Assembly (NCBI RefSeq): GCF_017873245.1 | Contig: NZ_JAGGJY010000002.1 | Location: 372,001 to 436,000, forward strand | Direction: 5' to 3' | From: Clostridium tertium | Lineage (GTDB): Bacteria; Bacillota; Clostridia; Clostridiales; Clostridiaceae | Length of the DNA: 64,000 nucleotides | In this document: piece by piece, positions 55,863 to 64,000 of the stretch | How the letters are laid out: every line of letters starts with the position of its first letter | Numbering within the stretch: the first letter of the stretch is position 1 | Program-made: the position numbers and the translations under genes | Notes under the pieces: model-generated | The model's database searches: none | Seen by the model: the letters and a program-made list of their open reading frames with translations, nothing else | What the model was told of the DNA's origin: nothing

Positions 55863-57203
55863 TCAAACTTCGTAAATTAGTCCCATTTCTCGAGCTTTAT
55901 TTAATAACTCTTCTTTAAACTTTGGATGAGCAATACTAATTAGCTTCTCAACCCTTTCACTAATGGTTGTCCCTCTAAGTTCTGCTACCCCATATTCAGT
56001 TACAACAATGTCAACATCATTTCTAGATAAACTTACAGCTGCACCTGGTTTCAAAAAAGGAACAATTTTAGATATCTCTTCTCTTTCACCAGTTTCCTTA
56101 TTCTTTGCCATTGTTGTTGAATATAATGCAATAAAAGAGCGTCCATTTTTAGATCTTTGTGCCCCTATTGCTGTATCAGCCTGCCCACCAGTTCCACTAA
56201 ATTGAATTGCACCTATTGACTCTGATGCACATTGTCCAGTTAAATCTATTTCAATTGTTGTATTTATAGATACTTGATTATCATTTAATCCTATTGTATA
56301 TGGATCATTTGTCCAATATCCATCCATTATCATAACTGATGGATTATCATTTATGAAATCATATAATTCTTTAGTTCCTAATGCAAATGCTGCTATATGT
56401 TTACCTTTATAAATATTTTTATTTTTCCCATTTACAACACCTGCTTTTATTAGCTTCATCATGCCCGTAGTAAGCATTTCGGTATGAATTCCTAAGTCCT
56501 TTTTATACATTAATGATGCTGCTACAGCATTAGGTATTCCACCAATTCCCAATTGCAGACAGTCTCCATCATTAATTCTATCTGCTATAAACTTTCCTAT
56601 TTTCAAGTCCTTCTCATTTGGTTCAACATCTAAAAGTTCTGGAACTTCATAATCTGTTTCTATCATATAGTCTATATCATTTACATTAATTTCTACATCC
56701 CCGAAAGTTCTTGGGTAATTCTTGTTTACCTCTAAAATTACTATATCAGCTTCTTCTATCATCCTTTTTTCATATACATTACTTAATGATAAAGAAACAT
56801 AACCATGATTATCCGGCATTGTTGCAGTTCCTATAAAGACATTAGGCTTTTTATGAGATAATCTTTTTATTGCAGCTAAATGCAAGTGATTTGGTATAAA
56901 TGATATATTACCATTTTTTTGAGCTTTCCTCATTGCATCTGTATAAAACCATCCATCCATTTTAAAGGATTTTTTATATTCTGGATTTATAAAATATTCT
57001 GCCATTTCTATAGGTAAACATGTTGTTATTGTAACATCTTTTACTTTATCACTTATTTTGTGTAAATTTCTTAAAATTTCTCTTGGCTCTGCTGCTGCAA
57101 GAGCTGAAACAATTATATCTCCAGTCTTTATCTTATTTAAAGCTTCTTCAACTGTTATATATCTATCTTTAATTACGTCTTTTGATTTAATTGCTTGTAA
57201 CAT
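55863..57203 (-). CDS. Acetyl-CoA hydrolase/transferase-family CoA-transferase
   Basis: 446 residues, class I family of Cat1/4-hydroxybutyrate CoA-transferase and butyryl-CoA:acetate CoA-transferase. Landmarks: LGIGGIPNAVAASLM, ASESIGAIQFSGTGGQADTAIGAQ (key ESIGAIQFSGTGGQ, containing the active-site Glu and the GGQ loop), VTEYGVAELRGTTISERVEKLI. Moves CoA from acetyl-CoA or another thioester to an imported acid. AGGAGGG precedes the start. Placed between the importer and hydrolase, so it is the likely activation step. Confidence 0.9.
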   Translation of the reverse strand: MLQAIKSKDVIKDRYITVEEALNKIKTGDIIVSALAAAEPREILRNLHKISDKVKDVTITTCLPIEMAEYFINPEYKKSFKMDGWFYTDAMRKAQKNGNISFIPNHLHLAAIKRLSHKKPNVFIGTATMPDNHGYVSLSLSNVYEKRMIEEADIVILEVNKNYPRTFGDVEINVNDIDYMIETDYEVPELLDVEPNEKDLKIGKFIADRINDGDCLQLGIGGIPNAVAASLMYKKDLGIHTEMLTTGMMKLIKAGVVNGKNKNIYKGKHIAAFALGTKELYDFINDNPSVMIMDGYWTNDPYTIGLNDNQVSINTTIEIDLTGQCASESIGAIQFSGTGGQADTAIGAQRSKNGRSFIALYSTTMAKNKETGEREEISKIVPFLKPGAAVSLSRNDVDIVVTEYGVAELRGTTISERVEKLISIAHPKFKEELLNKAREMGLIYEV

Positions 57204-57227
57204 ATTAAACCCTCCTATAAGTTTTGC

Positions 57228-57261
57228 AAACTATCAGCCAGCTATCTTTGGCTGATAGTTT
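57228..57261 (-). terminator. Hairpin between livK and the CoA-transferase gene
   Basis: AAACTATCAGCCA (57228-57240) pairs perfectly with TGGCTGATAGTTT (57249-57261). The T run after it on the minus strand is short, so it may allow partial read-through or stabilise the livK message. Confidence 0.6.
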
Positions 57262-57272
57262 TAAAATTCTTA

Positions 57273-58487
57273 TTATTTTCCTAATATATCATTTATGCTC
57301 TTAAATCCAATATATGAAGACCATCCTGTTGGGCTTTTTAAATCCATCTTTGCTAGAGACATTTCTTGTGTACCAAGTCTCTTACCCTCTGCGAAATCTA
57401 TACTTCCTCCAAAAGGATTCTTTATAGGTTCCTTTTCCATAGCTTTTATATAGTTTTCCCAAGTTATTTCACCATCTACTCTTTCTAATCCTCTTACAAA
57501 GAAGTCTGCTGCTATCCATCCAGTCATTGCATATGCATTTGCTGAAAAATCTTCGCTTGAAGCTTGTTTAACCCATTTTTGGAAATCAGTCATAGCTGGA
57601 GATGTTACATCAACCCAAGCATTTCCATAAATCTCAAACTTATCAGCTACATCTGCTTTTATTGCATCAACCATAGTTTTATCAACGTTTACATAAGTAG
57701 TTATAGCAGGCTTAGTATTCCCTTGTTTTGCTAGTTCCTTAGCTATTTGTGGGAATGTTCCTTGAATACCAGCAATTATTATTGTATCTACATCTGCATT
57801 TTTAATTTTTGTTACTGCTGCTGAAACATCTTCTGCTCCTGGAGCAACTTGTTCACTTATAACTTCAACTCCACCTATATTTTTAGCTTCTGTTTCAACT
57901 CCTTTAACTAAATCCTTACCAGCATCATCATTAGTGTAAACTACTCCTATTTTATCTGCTTTAAATTCTCCCTTTGCCCAAGCTGTCATTATACGACCTT
58001 CCATTGGATATACAGGTTGTACTGGGAATATATTATCACCTTCACCCTTTACTGCATTTTCGTTATATAATATCCCTGTACCTGTTGCAAAGTAAACAGA
58101 AGGAATCCCGATTTCTTTAAGGTCATCTAAAGTTGCTCCTACAACCGGTGTTCCAAAATGTCCAACTATAGCAAATACTTTTTCATCATTTACTAACTTA
58201 TCTAAAATAGCCTTACCTTTTTCTGGATTGAATTCATCATCTTGATGAACATACTCTATTTTTCTTCCCTTAACTCCGCCACCTTCATTTACCATTTTAA
58301 AGTAAGCTTCAATACCTGCTTTAAATGGGACTCCTACTGGAGCAAATGCACCTGAAGTCGCTATACTATTTCCTACCTTTATTGATGTTTCTGTAACACC
58401 TTGTGCTGCCTCTTCTTTTTTGCCACACCCAGTAAAAGCCATTGTTAATGTAAGTGAAGCTAAAAGTAATGCAATTTTTTTTCTCAT
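57273..58487 (-). CDS. Liv-type ABC transporter substrate-binding lipoprotein
   Basis: 404 residues from the ATG at 58487 (GGAGGG upstream; GTG at 58502 overlaps it). Lipoprotein signal ending AFTGC, then a type I binding protein of the LivJ/LivK class (NSIATSGAFAPVGVPFKAGIEAYF, GHFGTPVVGATLDDL, AVTKIKNADVDTIIIAG). The class binds branched-chain or aromatic amino acids, amides or aromatic and short carboxylic acids. Beside CoA-handling enzymes, a carboxylate is more likely than leucine (inference). Confidence 0.9.
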   Translation of the reverse strand: MRKKIALLLASLTLTMAFTGCGKKEEAAQGVTETSIKVGNSIATSGAFAPVGVPFKAGIEAYFKMVNEGGGVKGRKIEYVHQDDEFNPEKGKAILDKLVNDEKVFAIVGHFGTPVVGATLDDLKEIGIPSVYFATGTGILYNENAVKGEGDNIFPVQPVYPMEGRIMTAWAKGEFKADKIGVVYTNDDAGKDLVKGVETEAKNIGGVEVISEQVAPGAEDVSAAVTKIKNADVDTIIIAGIQGTFPQIAKELAKQGNTKPAITTYVNVDKTMVDAIKADVADKFEIYGNAWVDVTSPAMTDFQKWVKQASSEDFSANAYAMTGWIAADFFVRGLERVDGEITWENYIKAMEKEPIKNPFGGSIDFAEGKRLGTQEMSLAKMDLKSPTGWSSYIGFKSINDILGK

Positions 58488-58550
58488 AAAAATTCCCTCC
58501 ACATATTTATTTGATTTTTGACTTATATTAAGGATTTCTCCCTAAAAACT

Positions 58551-59279
58551 TTATTCTCCTCCAAGATATGCTTCTAATAATCTCTTATCTTGAATTAATT
58601 CACTAGCCTTTCCGCACATACTTATCTCTCCAATTTCTAAGACATAAGCATAGTCTGCTAACTTTAAAGTTTGAAGTGCATTTTGCTCTATGATCAATAC
58701 TGTTGTTCCTTCTGAGTTTATTTCTTTTACTATTTCAAATATATTTTTCACTATAAGAGGTGCTAAACCTAAAGATGGTTCATCCAAAAGCAATACCTTA
58801 GGACTTGCCATTAAAGCTCTCGCAATTGCAAGCATTTGCTGCTCTCCTCCACTTAATGTTCCTGCTAATTGTTTTTTTCTCTCTTGTAATATAGGAAAAT
58901 ATCTATACACTCTATCAAAATTTTTCGTTATTTCTTTCTTGCTTTTTATAGTAAAAGCTCCTATTCTCAAGTTTTCTTCAACTGTTATATCCGGAAAAAT
59001 CTGTCTTCCCTCTGGAGATTGCACCATTCCTAGAGCTGTTATTTTTTCTGGCGATAAGTTAGTTGTATTTTTCCCATAAAACTCTATACTTCCATTTTCA
59101 GCACTTACAAGTCCTGATAAAGTCTTTAAAGTTGTAGTTTTACCTGCTCCATTTGCCCCAAGTAAAGCTACTATTTGCCCTTCTATTACTTCTATCTCTA
59201 TACCCTTAAGTGCTTTTATACTTCCATAAGAAACAGTAAGATTATTTATTTTTAATGCTAAATTTTCCATCTTACTCAT
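58551..59279 (-). CDS. Liv-type ABC transporter ATPase, LivF class
   Basis: 242 residues. GANGAGKTTTLKTLSG near 36-51, LSGGEQQMLAIARALMASPKVLLLDEPSLGLAPLI, the LivF variant of signature and Walker B (key LSGGEQQM and DEPSLGLAP). Start at 59279 overlaps livG by 8 bp; the ATG at 59270 has better spacing to GGAAAGG. Powers import with LivG. Confidence 0.92.
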   Translation of the reverse strand: MSKMENLALKINNLTVSYGSIKALKGIEIEVIEGQIVALLGANGAGKTTTLKTLSGLVSAENGSIEFYGKNTTNLSPEKITALGMVQSPEGRQIFPDITVEENLRIGAFTIKSKKEITKNFDRVYRYFPILQERKKQLAGTLSGGEQQMLAIARALMASPKVLLLDEPSLGLAPLIVKNIFEIVKEINSEGTTVLIIEQNALQTLKLADYAYVLEIGEISMCGKASELIQDKRLLEAYLGGE

Positions 59280-60060
59280 CCTTTCCTAAATAAGCTTCTT
59301 GTACATCTTTATTAGATTGTATTTCCTTTGGAGTTCCCTCTGCTAATTTTCTTCCGAAAGAAATTGCACATATACGATCACAAATATCCATAACTAGCCT
59401 CATATCATGCTCAACTAATAAAATATTACATTTATACTTATCTCTTATATCTCTAATTAATTTTGCTAATTCTAATGTCTCTGTATCATTTAATCCTGCT
59501 GCTGGTTCATCTAAAATTATTAATTTAGGGTTACTCATAAGGGTTCTACCAAGTTCTATCTTTTTTAATATCCCATAAGGCTGTCCACCAGCAAGTTCAT
59601 ATTCCTTGTTTTCTATCCCCAAAAATTCTAGAATTTTTTCTGCTTTTTTTATATTTTCTTTTTCTTCTGCTTTAGCTTTTCTAGTTCTAAATGAATTAGA
59701 AAACAATCCAGATTTATAGGAAATATGTGCACCTATAAGCAAATTTTCTAATAAACTTAAGTCTTGAATTAACTCAACATTTTGGAAGGTTCTAACTAAT
59801 CCCAGCCTAATAATGTCATGAGTATTTTTCTCTACTAAATTTATATCTTCGTTACCTACTGACTTAAATATAACTTTCCCAGTATTAGGCTTATAAAATT
59901 GCGTTATGCAGTTAAATACTGTTGTTTTACCAGCTCCATTTGGACCAATTAATCCATATATCTCTCCTTCATTTATATGAAAGCTTAAATCATCTACTGC
60001 CTTTAATCCCCCGAAAGCTATGGACAAGTTTTCAACTTTAAGTGTTTGTGCCAAGCTCAT
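59272..60060 (-). CDS. Liv-type ABC transporter ATPase, LivG class
   Basis: 262 residues. GPNGAGKTTVFNCITQFYKP near 37-56, a degenerate signature region LAGGQPYGILKKIELGRTLM in place of LSYGxQR, DEPAAGLNDTETLELAKL and LLVEHDMRLVMDICDRI (key EHDMR). AGAAGGTG upstream, inside the livM end with a 23-bp overlap. Confidence 0.92.
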   Translation of the reverse strand: MSLAQTLKVENLSIAFGGLKAVDDLSFHINEGEIYGLIGPNGAGKTTVFNCITQFYKPNTGKVIFKSVGNEDINLVEKNTHDIIRLGLVRTFQNVELIQDLSLLENLLIGAHISYKSGLFSNSFRTRKAKAEEKENIKKAEKILEFLGIENKEYELAGGQPYGILKKIELGRTLMSNPKLIILDEPAAGLNDTETLELAKLIRDIRDKYKCNILLVEHDMRLVMDICDRICAISFGRKLAEGTPKEIQSNKDVQEAYLGKDE

Positions 60061-61060
60061 TTACTTTCACCTTCTTCTTATTTATATATTTTTTTATATC
60101 CTCTCCTATATGGATTAATCCATTTGGATAGAACAGTATTACAAGGATTATTAGTATTCCAGTAAATATGTAGGCCAATCCATCTATAGAGCCTATTATA
60201 GGTAATTGCTTTAATATTAATTCAGGTACTCCAAATACTATTATTGAACCTATTATAGGCCCACTAATAGTTCTTACTCCTCCAATAACTATTACTGCTA
60301 ATATTTGCAGTGATAATAGTAAGTTCCATGTAGCTGGGTATGAAAATCTTATAAAATGTACATATAATACCCCACCTAGAGATGCATATACTGTCGCTAT
60401 TGCAAATGCTGTAAGCTTATATTTTAAAAGATTGATTCCCATTGCTTGTGCTGCTGCTTCACTAACTCTCATAGTTAAAAGAGCTCTACCTGTTGCTGAG
60501 TGTATAAAATTATCTGTTAGTATCATAACTATAACTAACAACACTACAATAAATATAAAGGTTGTGTCTCTATTTAAACTAAATCCAAATATTTCTGGAT
60601 ATCCAGCTGTTTTTCCTGAAAATCCCCCAGTTATATTATCAAACTCAATAAATATTTTCTTAAATATCTCTGAAACTGCTAAAGTTGCTATAGCTAGGTA
60701 CATTCCCGATATCCTTAAAGATACAAGTCCTATTAAAAGCCCTATTACAACTGGTACTATTATTGATATTACTAGAGATATTATAAATGGAAAACCTAAA
60801 TCATCAGTTAAATATGCTGATAGATATGCGCCAAGCCCCATGAAGCCAGCAGTTCCCAATGATATTAATCCTGAATATCCTAAAAGAACATTTAATCCTA
60901 TAGCTACTATTGCATAAAATAATATTGTTCCAAATATAGTTATCGTTGAACTTTTTATAATTCCTATTTCCTGTAATAATGGTAATGATGCTAATAAAAC
61001 ACCAATCAAAATATATTTACTGTATCTCTTTTCAAATAGTCTCTTCATACTTTTGCTCAC
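60038..61060 (-). CDS. Liv-type ABC transporter permease, LivM class
   Basis: 340 residues, about nine membrane helices. YSGLISLGTAGFMGLGAYLSAYLT and the C-terminal LAVIVIGGVRTISGPIIGSIIV are the LivM loops (key GGVRTISGP, contact with the ATPases). Start is GTG at 61060 with AAGG 7 bases upstream; ATG at 61048 is an alternative. Confidence 0.92.
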   Translation of the reverse strand: MSKSMKRLFEKRYSKYILIGVLLASLPLLQEIGIIKSSTITIFGTILFYAIVAIGLNVLLGYSGLISLGTAGFMGLGAYLSAYLTDDLGFPFIISLVISIIVPVVIGLLIGLVSLRISGMYLAIATLAVSEIFKKIFIEFDNITGGFSGKTAGYPEIFGFSLNRDTTFIFIVVLLVIVMILTDNFIHSATGRALLTMRVSEAAAQAMGINLLKYKLTAFAIATVYASLGGVLYVHFIRFSYPATWNLLLSLQILAVIVIGGVRTISGPIIGSIIVFGVPELILKQLPIIGSIDGLAYIFTGILIILVILFYPNGLIHIGEDIKKYINKKKVKVNELGTNT

Positions 61061-61062
61061 CC

Positions 61063-61938
61063 CTATACCTTTTTTATTATTTTCTTTCCTATTATTCCAT
61101 TCGGTCTTAGCACTATGAATAATAGGATTAAAGTAAATAGTATAGGCTCACCCCAAGTTGATGAAACATAATATATTAGTACATTTCTTCCGAGTCCAAT
61201 TATATAAGCACCTAATACAGGTCCATAAAAAGTTTGGAATCCGCCTAATACACAAGCTATTAGAGCATTAGTTTGAACATTATCCATCATAGAAACGTTT
61301 ACTGTAATTGCTGGTGCAAGCATTAAAGCTGCTAGGGTTCCTAGTGCTGCTGCTATTGCCCACGCCCCCATTGTTACTAACGAAGTTGGAACTCCCATAA
61401 GTTTTGCTGTTTGTTCATTAGATGCTGTAACTCTTACTGCTAATCCCCATTTTGTATTTTGTAAGAAGTAAAATAGCACTGCCATTATAAATAACCCAAC
61501 TATTATATTTAATAATGCATTATAAGATATGGAAGCGCCAAATATATCAATTGCTCCACTTTCTATGAATTTAGGAAAATTTAATGGTATTGACCCAAAT
61601 ATCATTGGTGCTACCCCTAGAAAAAGCATTATTATTCCAAAAGTTATAATTTGTTTTGATACTGCAGATGTTTTTTTTGCTCTTCTTATGATAACTACAT
61701 CTACTAATACTCCTGATGCAAAAGCAGCTATCATACCTACTATTGCAGATGCCCATGCTGGCAATCCAAAATGTATGAAAGCAAATGTTGCAATAAAAGC
61801 ATTAAACATTCCTATAGATCCTTGAGCAAAATTAGTGGTTTTACTTGTTCTAAAAATTATTATTATACCTAGAGCTGCTAATGCATATACACTTCCAGTT
61901 TCTAAACTGCTAAATAATATTTGAAAAAATGTGTCCAT
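61063..61938 (-). CDS. Liv-type ABC transporter permease, LivH class
   Basis: 291 residues, about eight membrane helices. YALAALGIIIIFRTSKTTNFAQGSIGMF near the start (key NFAQGSIGM) and ALIACVLGGFQTFYGPVLGAYIIG at the end are LivH landmarks. First of the five transporter genes, 3 bp after the KASIII-like gene, so the enzyme and importer are co-transcribed. Confidence 0.92.
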   Translation of the reverse strand: MDTFFQILFSSLETGSVYALAALGIIIIFRTSKTTNFAQGSIGMFNAFIATFAFIHFGLPAWASAIVGMIAAFASGVLVDVVIIRRAKKTSAVSKQIITFGIIMLFLGVAPMIFGSIPLNFPKFIESGAIDIFGASISYNALLNIIVGLFIMAVLFYFLQNTKWGLAVRVTASNEQTAKLMGVPTSLVTMGAWAIAAALGTLAALMLAPAITVNVSMMDNVQTNALIACVLGGFQTFYGPVLGAYIIGLGRNVLIYYVSSTWGEPILFTLILLFIVLRPNGIIGKKIIKKV

Positions 61939-61941
61939 CCT

Positions 61942-62961
61942 TTAACACTCTCCCCACTTTATTACGTTTGCCGACCATACATAACCTATTCCTGCAGCTA
62001 TCATTAAAACTACTGATCCATCTTTCACCTTTCCTTCTTTTAGCGCAAGCTTTAAAGAAAGTATTTGATCTACTTGTCCAATATGTCCATAATCTGATAA
62101 ATAAATTGATTGATCTTCTCTTAATCCAAGCTCTTTTAACATTACATCATGCATTGACTTCTTAAAATGAAGAATTGCACAATAGTCTATATCCTCTCGA
62201 GTAAATCCTGATTTTTCTAGTGCTTTGTCAATACACTCATACCAATTTGGCATTGAAATAGCATTTAGTCCATCCTTCATATGCTTTGCATCCATTAATC
62301 TTAATGACTTATATCCTTCTTGAACATTATCCTTAGTAAACGGTTTTGCTATTCCTCCAATTTCTACCCCTGCATCTCTTGAGAATTCCCCATCAGCCTT
62401 TATATGTGATCCTAACACAAGATTTTTCCCTACATTTTTCTTTAATATTATGGCACCTCCACCAGCTGATAAGTTGTACATCATAGACATATTAGAATCA
62501 GCATAATCAACAAAATCGCCATTTCTATATCCACCAACAATCATGATAGTTTTTATATCTTCATCTGAAACCATCATATCTTTAGCTATTTTTACTGCTG
62601 AAACAGTAGTACAGCATCTATTTTGAACATCTATTCCCCAAGCATTAGTAGCACCTATTTTTCCTTGTATATAAAGTGCTGATGTTGTAAGTGGATATTC
62701 TTTCCATTCCTCTCCCATACATAAAATTACATCTATTTCTTTCGGAGACATATTGGCATCATTTAGTGCATCTAAAGCTGCCCTTACCCCCATTTCCTGA
62801 GTTCCATCATTTTCTCCTGGTATGGTTTTCTCAACTATACCTAATTTTTTAATCACAGCTTCTTCACTCCATATACCATTTGTAGCTTCTGAAATTTCCT
62901 TTGCCGTCATCTTTGTTTCTGGTACGTACAATCCTAATCCAACTATCCCTACATTAACCAT
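61942..62961 (-). CDS. KASIII-like thiolase-superfamily enzyme with altered catalytic residues
   Basis: 339 residues from the ATG at 62961 (GGAGG 7 bases upstream). Fold and motifs of FabH/HMG-CoA synthase-like proteins: active-site Cys116 in DVQNRCCTTVSAV and His265 in AILHFKKSMHD. The third residue, Asn in FabH (YGNTSA), is His293 here (YGHIGQVDQ). A second Cys117 is adjacent. It is not a housekeeping FabH: no fatty acid genes are near and it leads a transport and CoA operon. It may condense or cleave a 3-ketoacyl-CoA. Promoter and operator lie just upstream. Confidence 0.85.
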   Translation of the reverse strand: MVNVGIVGLGLYVPETKMTAKEISEATNGIWSEEAVIKKLGIVEKTIPGENDGTQEMGVRAALDALNDANMSPKEIDVILCMGEEWKEYPLTTSALYIQGKIGATNAWGIDVQNRCCTTVSAVKIAKDMMVSDEDIKTIMIVGGYRNGDFVDYADSNMSMMYNLSAGGGAIILKKNVGKNLVLGSHIKADGEFSRDAGVEIGGIAKPFTKDNVQEGYKSLRLMDAKHMKDGLNAISMPNWYECIDKALEKSGFTREDIDYCAILHFKKSMHDVMLKELGLREDQSIYLSDYGHIGQVDQILSLKLALKEGKVKDGSVVLMIAAGIGYVWSANVIKWGEC

Positions 62962-62991
62962 ATTAATCCTCCATTTCAACAACGCCTTAGT

Positions 62992-63011
62992 ATGTAAGTA
63001 TTTACTTTCAT
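62992..63011. promoter_or_regulatory. TetR operator before the KASIII-like gene
   Basis: ATGTAAGTATTTACTTTCAT matches the fabG operator at 16 of 20 positions and lies 4 bp downstream of the -10, a good place for repression. Confidence 0.7.
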
Positions 63012-63015
63012 TTCC

Positions 63016-63045
63016 ATTGTAAACCTTTCCTGTAAATGATGTCAA
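63016..63045 (-). promoter_or_regulatory. Sigma-A promoter of the transport/KASIII-like operon
   Basis: On the minus strand TTGACA (63045-63040), 18-bp spacer, TACAAT (63021-63016). Confidence 0.8.
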
Positions 63046-63166
63046 TACACCTTTGATTAATTCATAATGAAATATTTTTTCATTAAAATTTTTAATAAGT
63101 CGTTAATTAATTTCTATATTTTTAATATACTGCTAAATATTATGATACTAAATTAATATTAAAATG

Positions 63167-63211
63167 ACGAAATGAAATTACTATATTCATGTATCAGTAA
63201 TTTCATTTCGT
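63167..63211 (-). terminator. Perfect 16-bp hairpin behind the partial hydrolase gene
   Basis: ACGAAATGAAATTACT (63167-63182) pairs with AGTAATTTCATTTCGT (63196-63211). Weak T tract on the minus strand; probable terminator. Confidence 0.6.
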
Positions 63212-63252
63212 ATAAATTAATTAACTTATATAAATTTTTCTTTTATCATTTT

Positions 63253-64000
63253 TTATATGAAGTCATATATCTCTTCAATTAATGTGTTCATGCAATCTAT
63301 CATAGGTGAATGTCCGGAGTTGAGTACAACTATTCTTGAATTTCCAATAAATTTATTTGTATCTTCTGCCATACTCATAGGAACTACATAATCATGATTT
63401 CCTTGTAATATTAAAACTGGAGCTTTCACTAATTTACATTTGTCACTTCCATTATTAACTCCATTACTTTCATTTGTAATATTAAAATATACTAATGCAT
63501 AATCAACATCCACTAAATTTCTTTGAGTTAACATATCGTCTAAATACTCTTCGTACAACTCATCATTAGGCTTATTATGAGTATAAATAGCCATATTCCA
63601 AAGCTTTCTATAAAATTCTTTATTTTTAGCTGCTAAAGCATTTAATACCGGCTTAACTTGTATAGGATCTTCAGCAATTTCATTTTTAGTTTTTAATAGC
63701 TCATCAGTAGGTTGTCCATTACTATCCTTTTTAAATATTGGGTAGCCTTTAACCCCTACAGATTCTAATAAAATTACTTTTTCAATTTTTTCTGGAATAT
63801 TAGCTGCTAATTCCAAAGCAACTCCTCCCCCAGTTGACCATCCAATAGCTGAACAAATATCTACTTTGAGAATATCTAATAGTTCCTCTATGTCTTTAGC
63901 AAAATCATTTAGTGAATTTATTGGAGAGTTATAGCTTGATTGTCCGAATCCTCTCATATCTACAGCTAATATTTTATACTTCTCCTTAATTTTTTCTGTA
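63253..64000 (-). CDS. Alpha/beta hydrolase, cut by the window edge
   Basis: The frame is open past 64000: upstream of the first internal ATG (63957) it reads KYKILAVD before MRGFGQSS, the conserved strand-loop of alpha/beta hydrolases, so the true start is outside. The visible 249 residues hold AIGWSTGGGVALEL (Ser nucleophile), GNHDYVVP (Asp) and NSGHSPMID (His): full triad. Second hydrolase in the region, unlike the one at 55033 in detail. It ends with its own hairpin, so it may be a separate unit from the cluster that follows. Confidence 0.88.
   Translation of the reverse strand, partial: TEKIKEKYKILAVDMRGFGQSSYNSPINSLNDFAKDIEELLDILKVDICSAIGWSTGGGVALELAANIPEKIEKVILLESVGVKGYPIFKKDSNGQPTDELLKTKNEIAEDPIQVKPVLNALAAKNKEFYRKLWNMAIYTHNKPNDELYEEYLDDMLTQRNLVDVDYALVYFNITNESNGVNNGSDKCKLVKAPVLILQGNHDYVVPMSMAEDTNKFIGNSRIVVLNSGHSPMIDCMNTLIEEIYDFI

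Overview
The window is very AT-rich and low-GC, with AGGAGG-type ribosome binding sites, frequent TTG and GTG starts and many clostridial families (split transketolase, two-subunit iron-sulfur serine dehydratase, TGS-uridine kinase fusion, DUF421/DUF4363, 3D-domain protein, selenium-molybdenum genes). It looks like chromosomal DNA of an anaerobic Clostridium sensu stricto, close to the perfringens/baratii/tertium side of the genus. No phage, plasmid, rRNA or CRISPR locus is visible. The species call is inference.

Layout. 1-9.5 kb: a proline-rich hypothetical protein, a sodium:amino-acid symporter with its tiny partner subunit, a 2H phosphoesterase, DUF488, a SWIM-SNF2 helicase, then a damaged spot where a frameshifted small gene abuts a 5'-truncated MFS gene. 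9.6-11.6 kb: an agr-type quorum-sensing locus (agrB-agrD-agrC) without agrA. 11.9-13.7 kb: recQ. 15-22.6 kb: one ribose operon, rbsK-D-A-C-B-R followed by split transketolase, so uptake, phosphorylation and entry into the pentose phosphate pathway are co-transcribed behind a promoter with RbsR operators and a cre-like site. 22.76 kb: initiator tRNA-fMet. 24.7-30 kb: selD-yqeC-yqeB-mogA-moeA-yedF, the set linked to selenium-dependent molybdenum hydroxylases. 30-39 kb: MscS, DUF1540, azoR/hxlR, sdaAA-sdaAB, nucleoside kinase, DUF421-DUF4363.

39.3-48 kb: the whole route from glutamate and carbamoyl phosphate to arginine apart from the N-acetylglutamate kinase entry alternatives: argG-H-C-J-B-D-F, with an ARG box and a sigma-A promoter in front. 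Three of its gaps hold inverted-repeat elements; one of them carries a four-helix-bundle (23S rRNA intervening-sequence type) gene on the opposite strand. 48.3-49.5 kb: a secreted coiled-coil plus 3D-domain wall protein.

49.7-64 kb: a leftward cluster that reads as an uncharacterised acyl-CoA catabolic unit: alpha/beta hydrolase (cut by the window edge), a KASIII-like thiolase-superfamily enzyme with a changed active site, a five-gene Liv-type ABC importer, a CoA-transferase, a second hydrolase, a TetR regulator, FabG-type dehydrogenase, thiolase, MaoC hydratase, pta and ackA. Three copies of one palindrome sit at the tetR, fabG and KASIII-like promoters, tying it into one regulon that could end in acetyl phosphate and ATP.

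Between genes lie two families of short inverted-repeat elements. Family 1 carries a terminator-like hairpin; family 2 is a longer palindrome, richer in G and C, and all three copies seen sit directly beside a family 1 copy.
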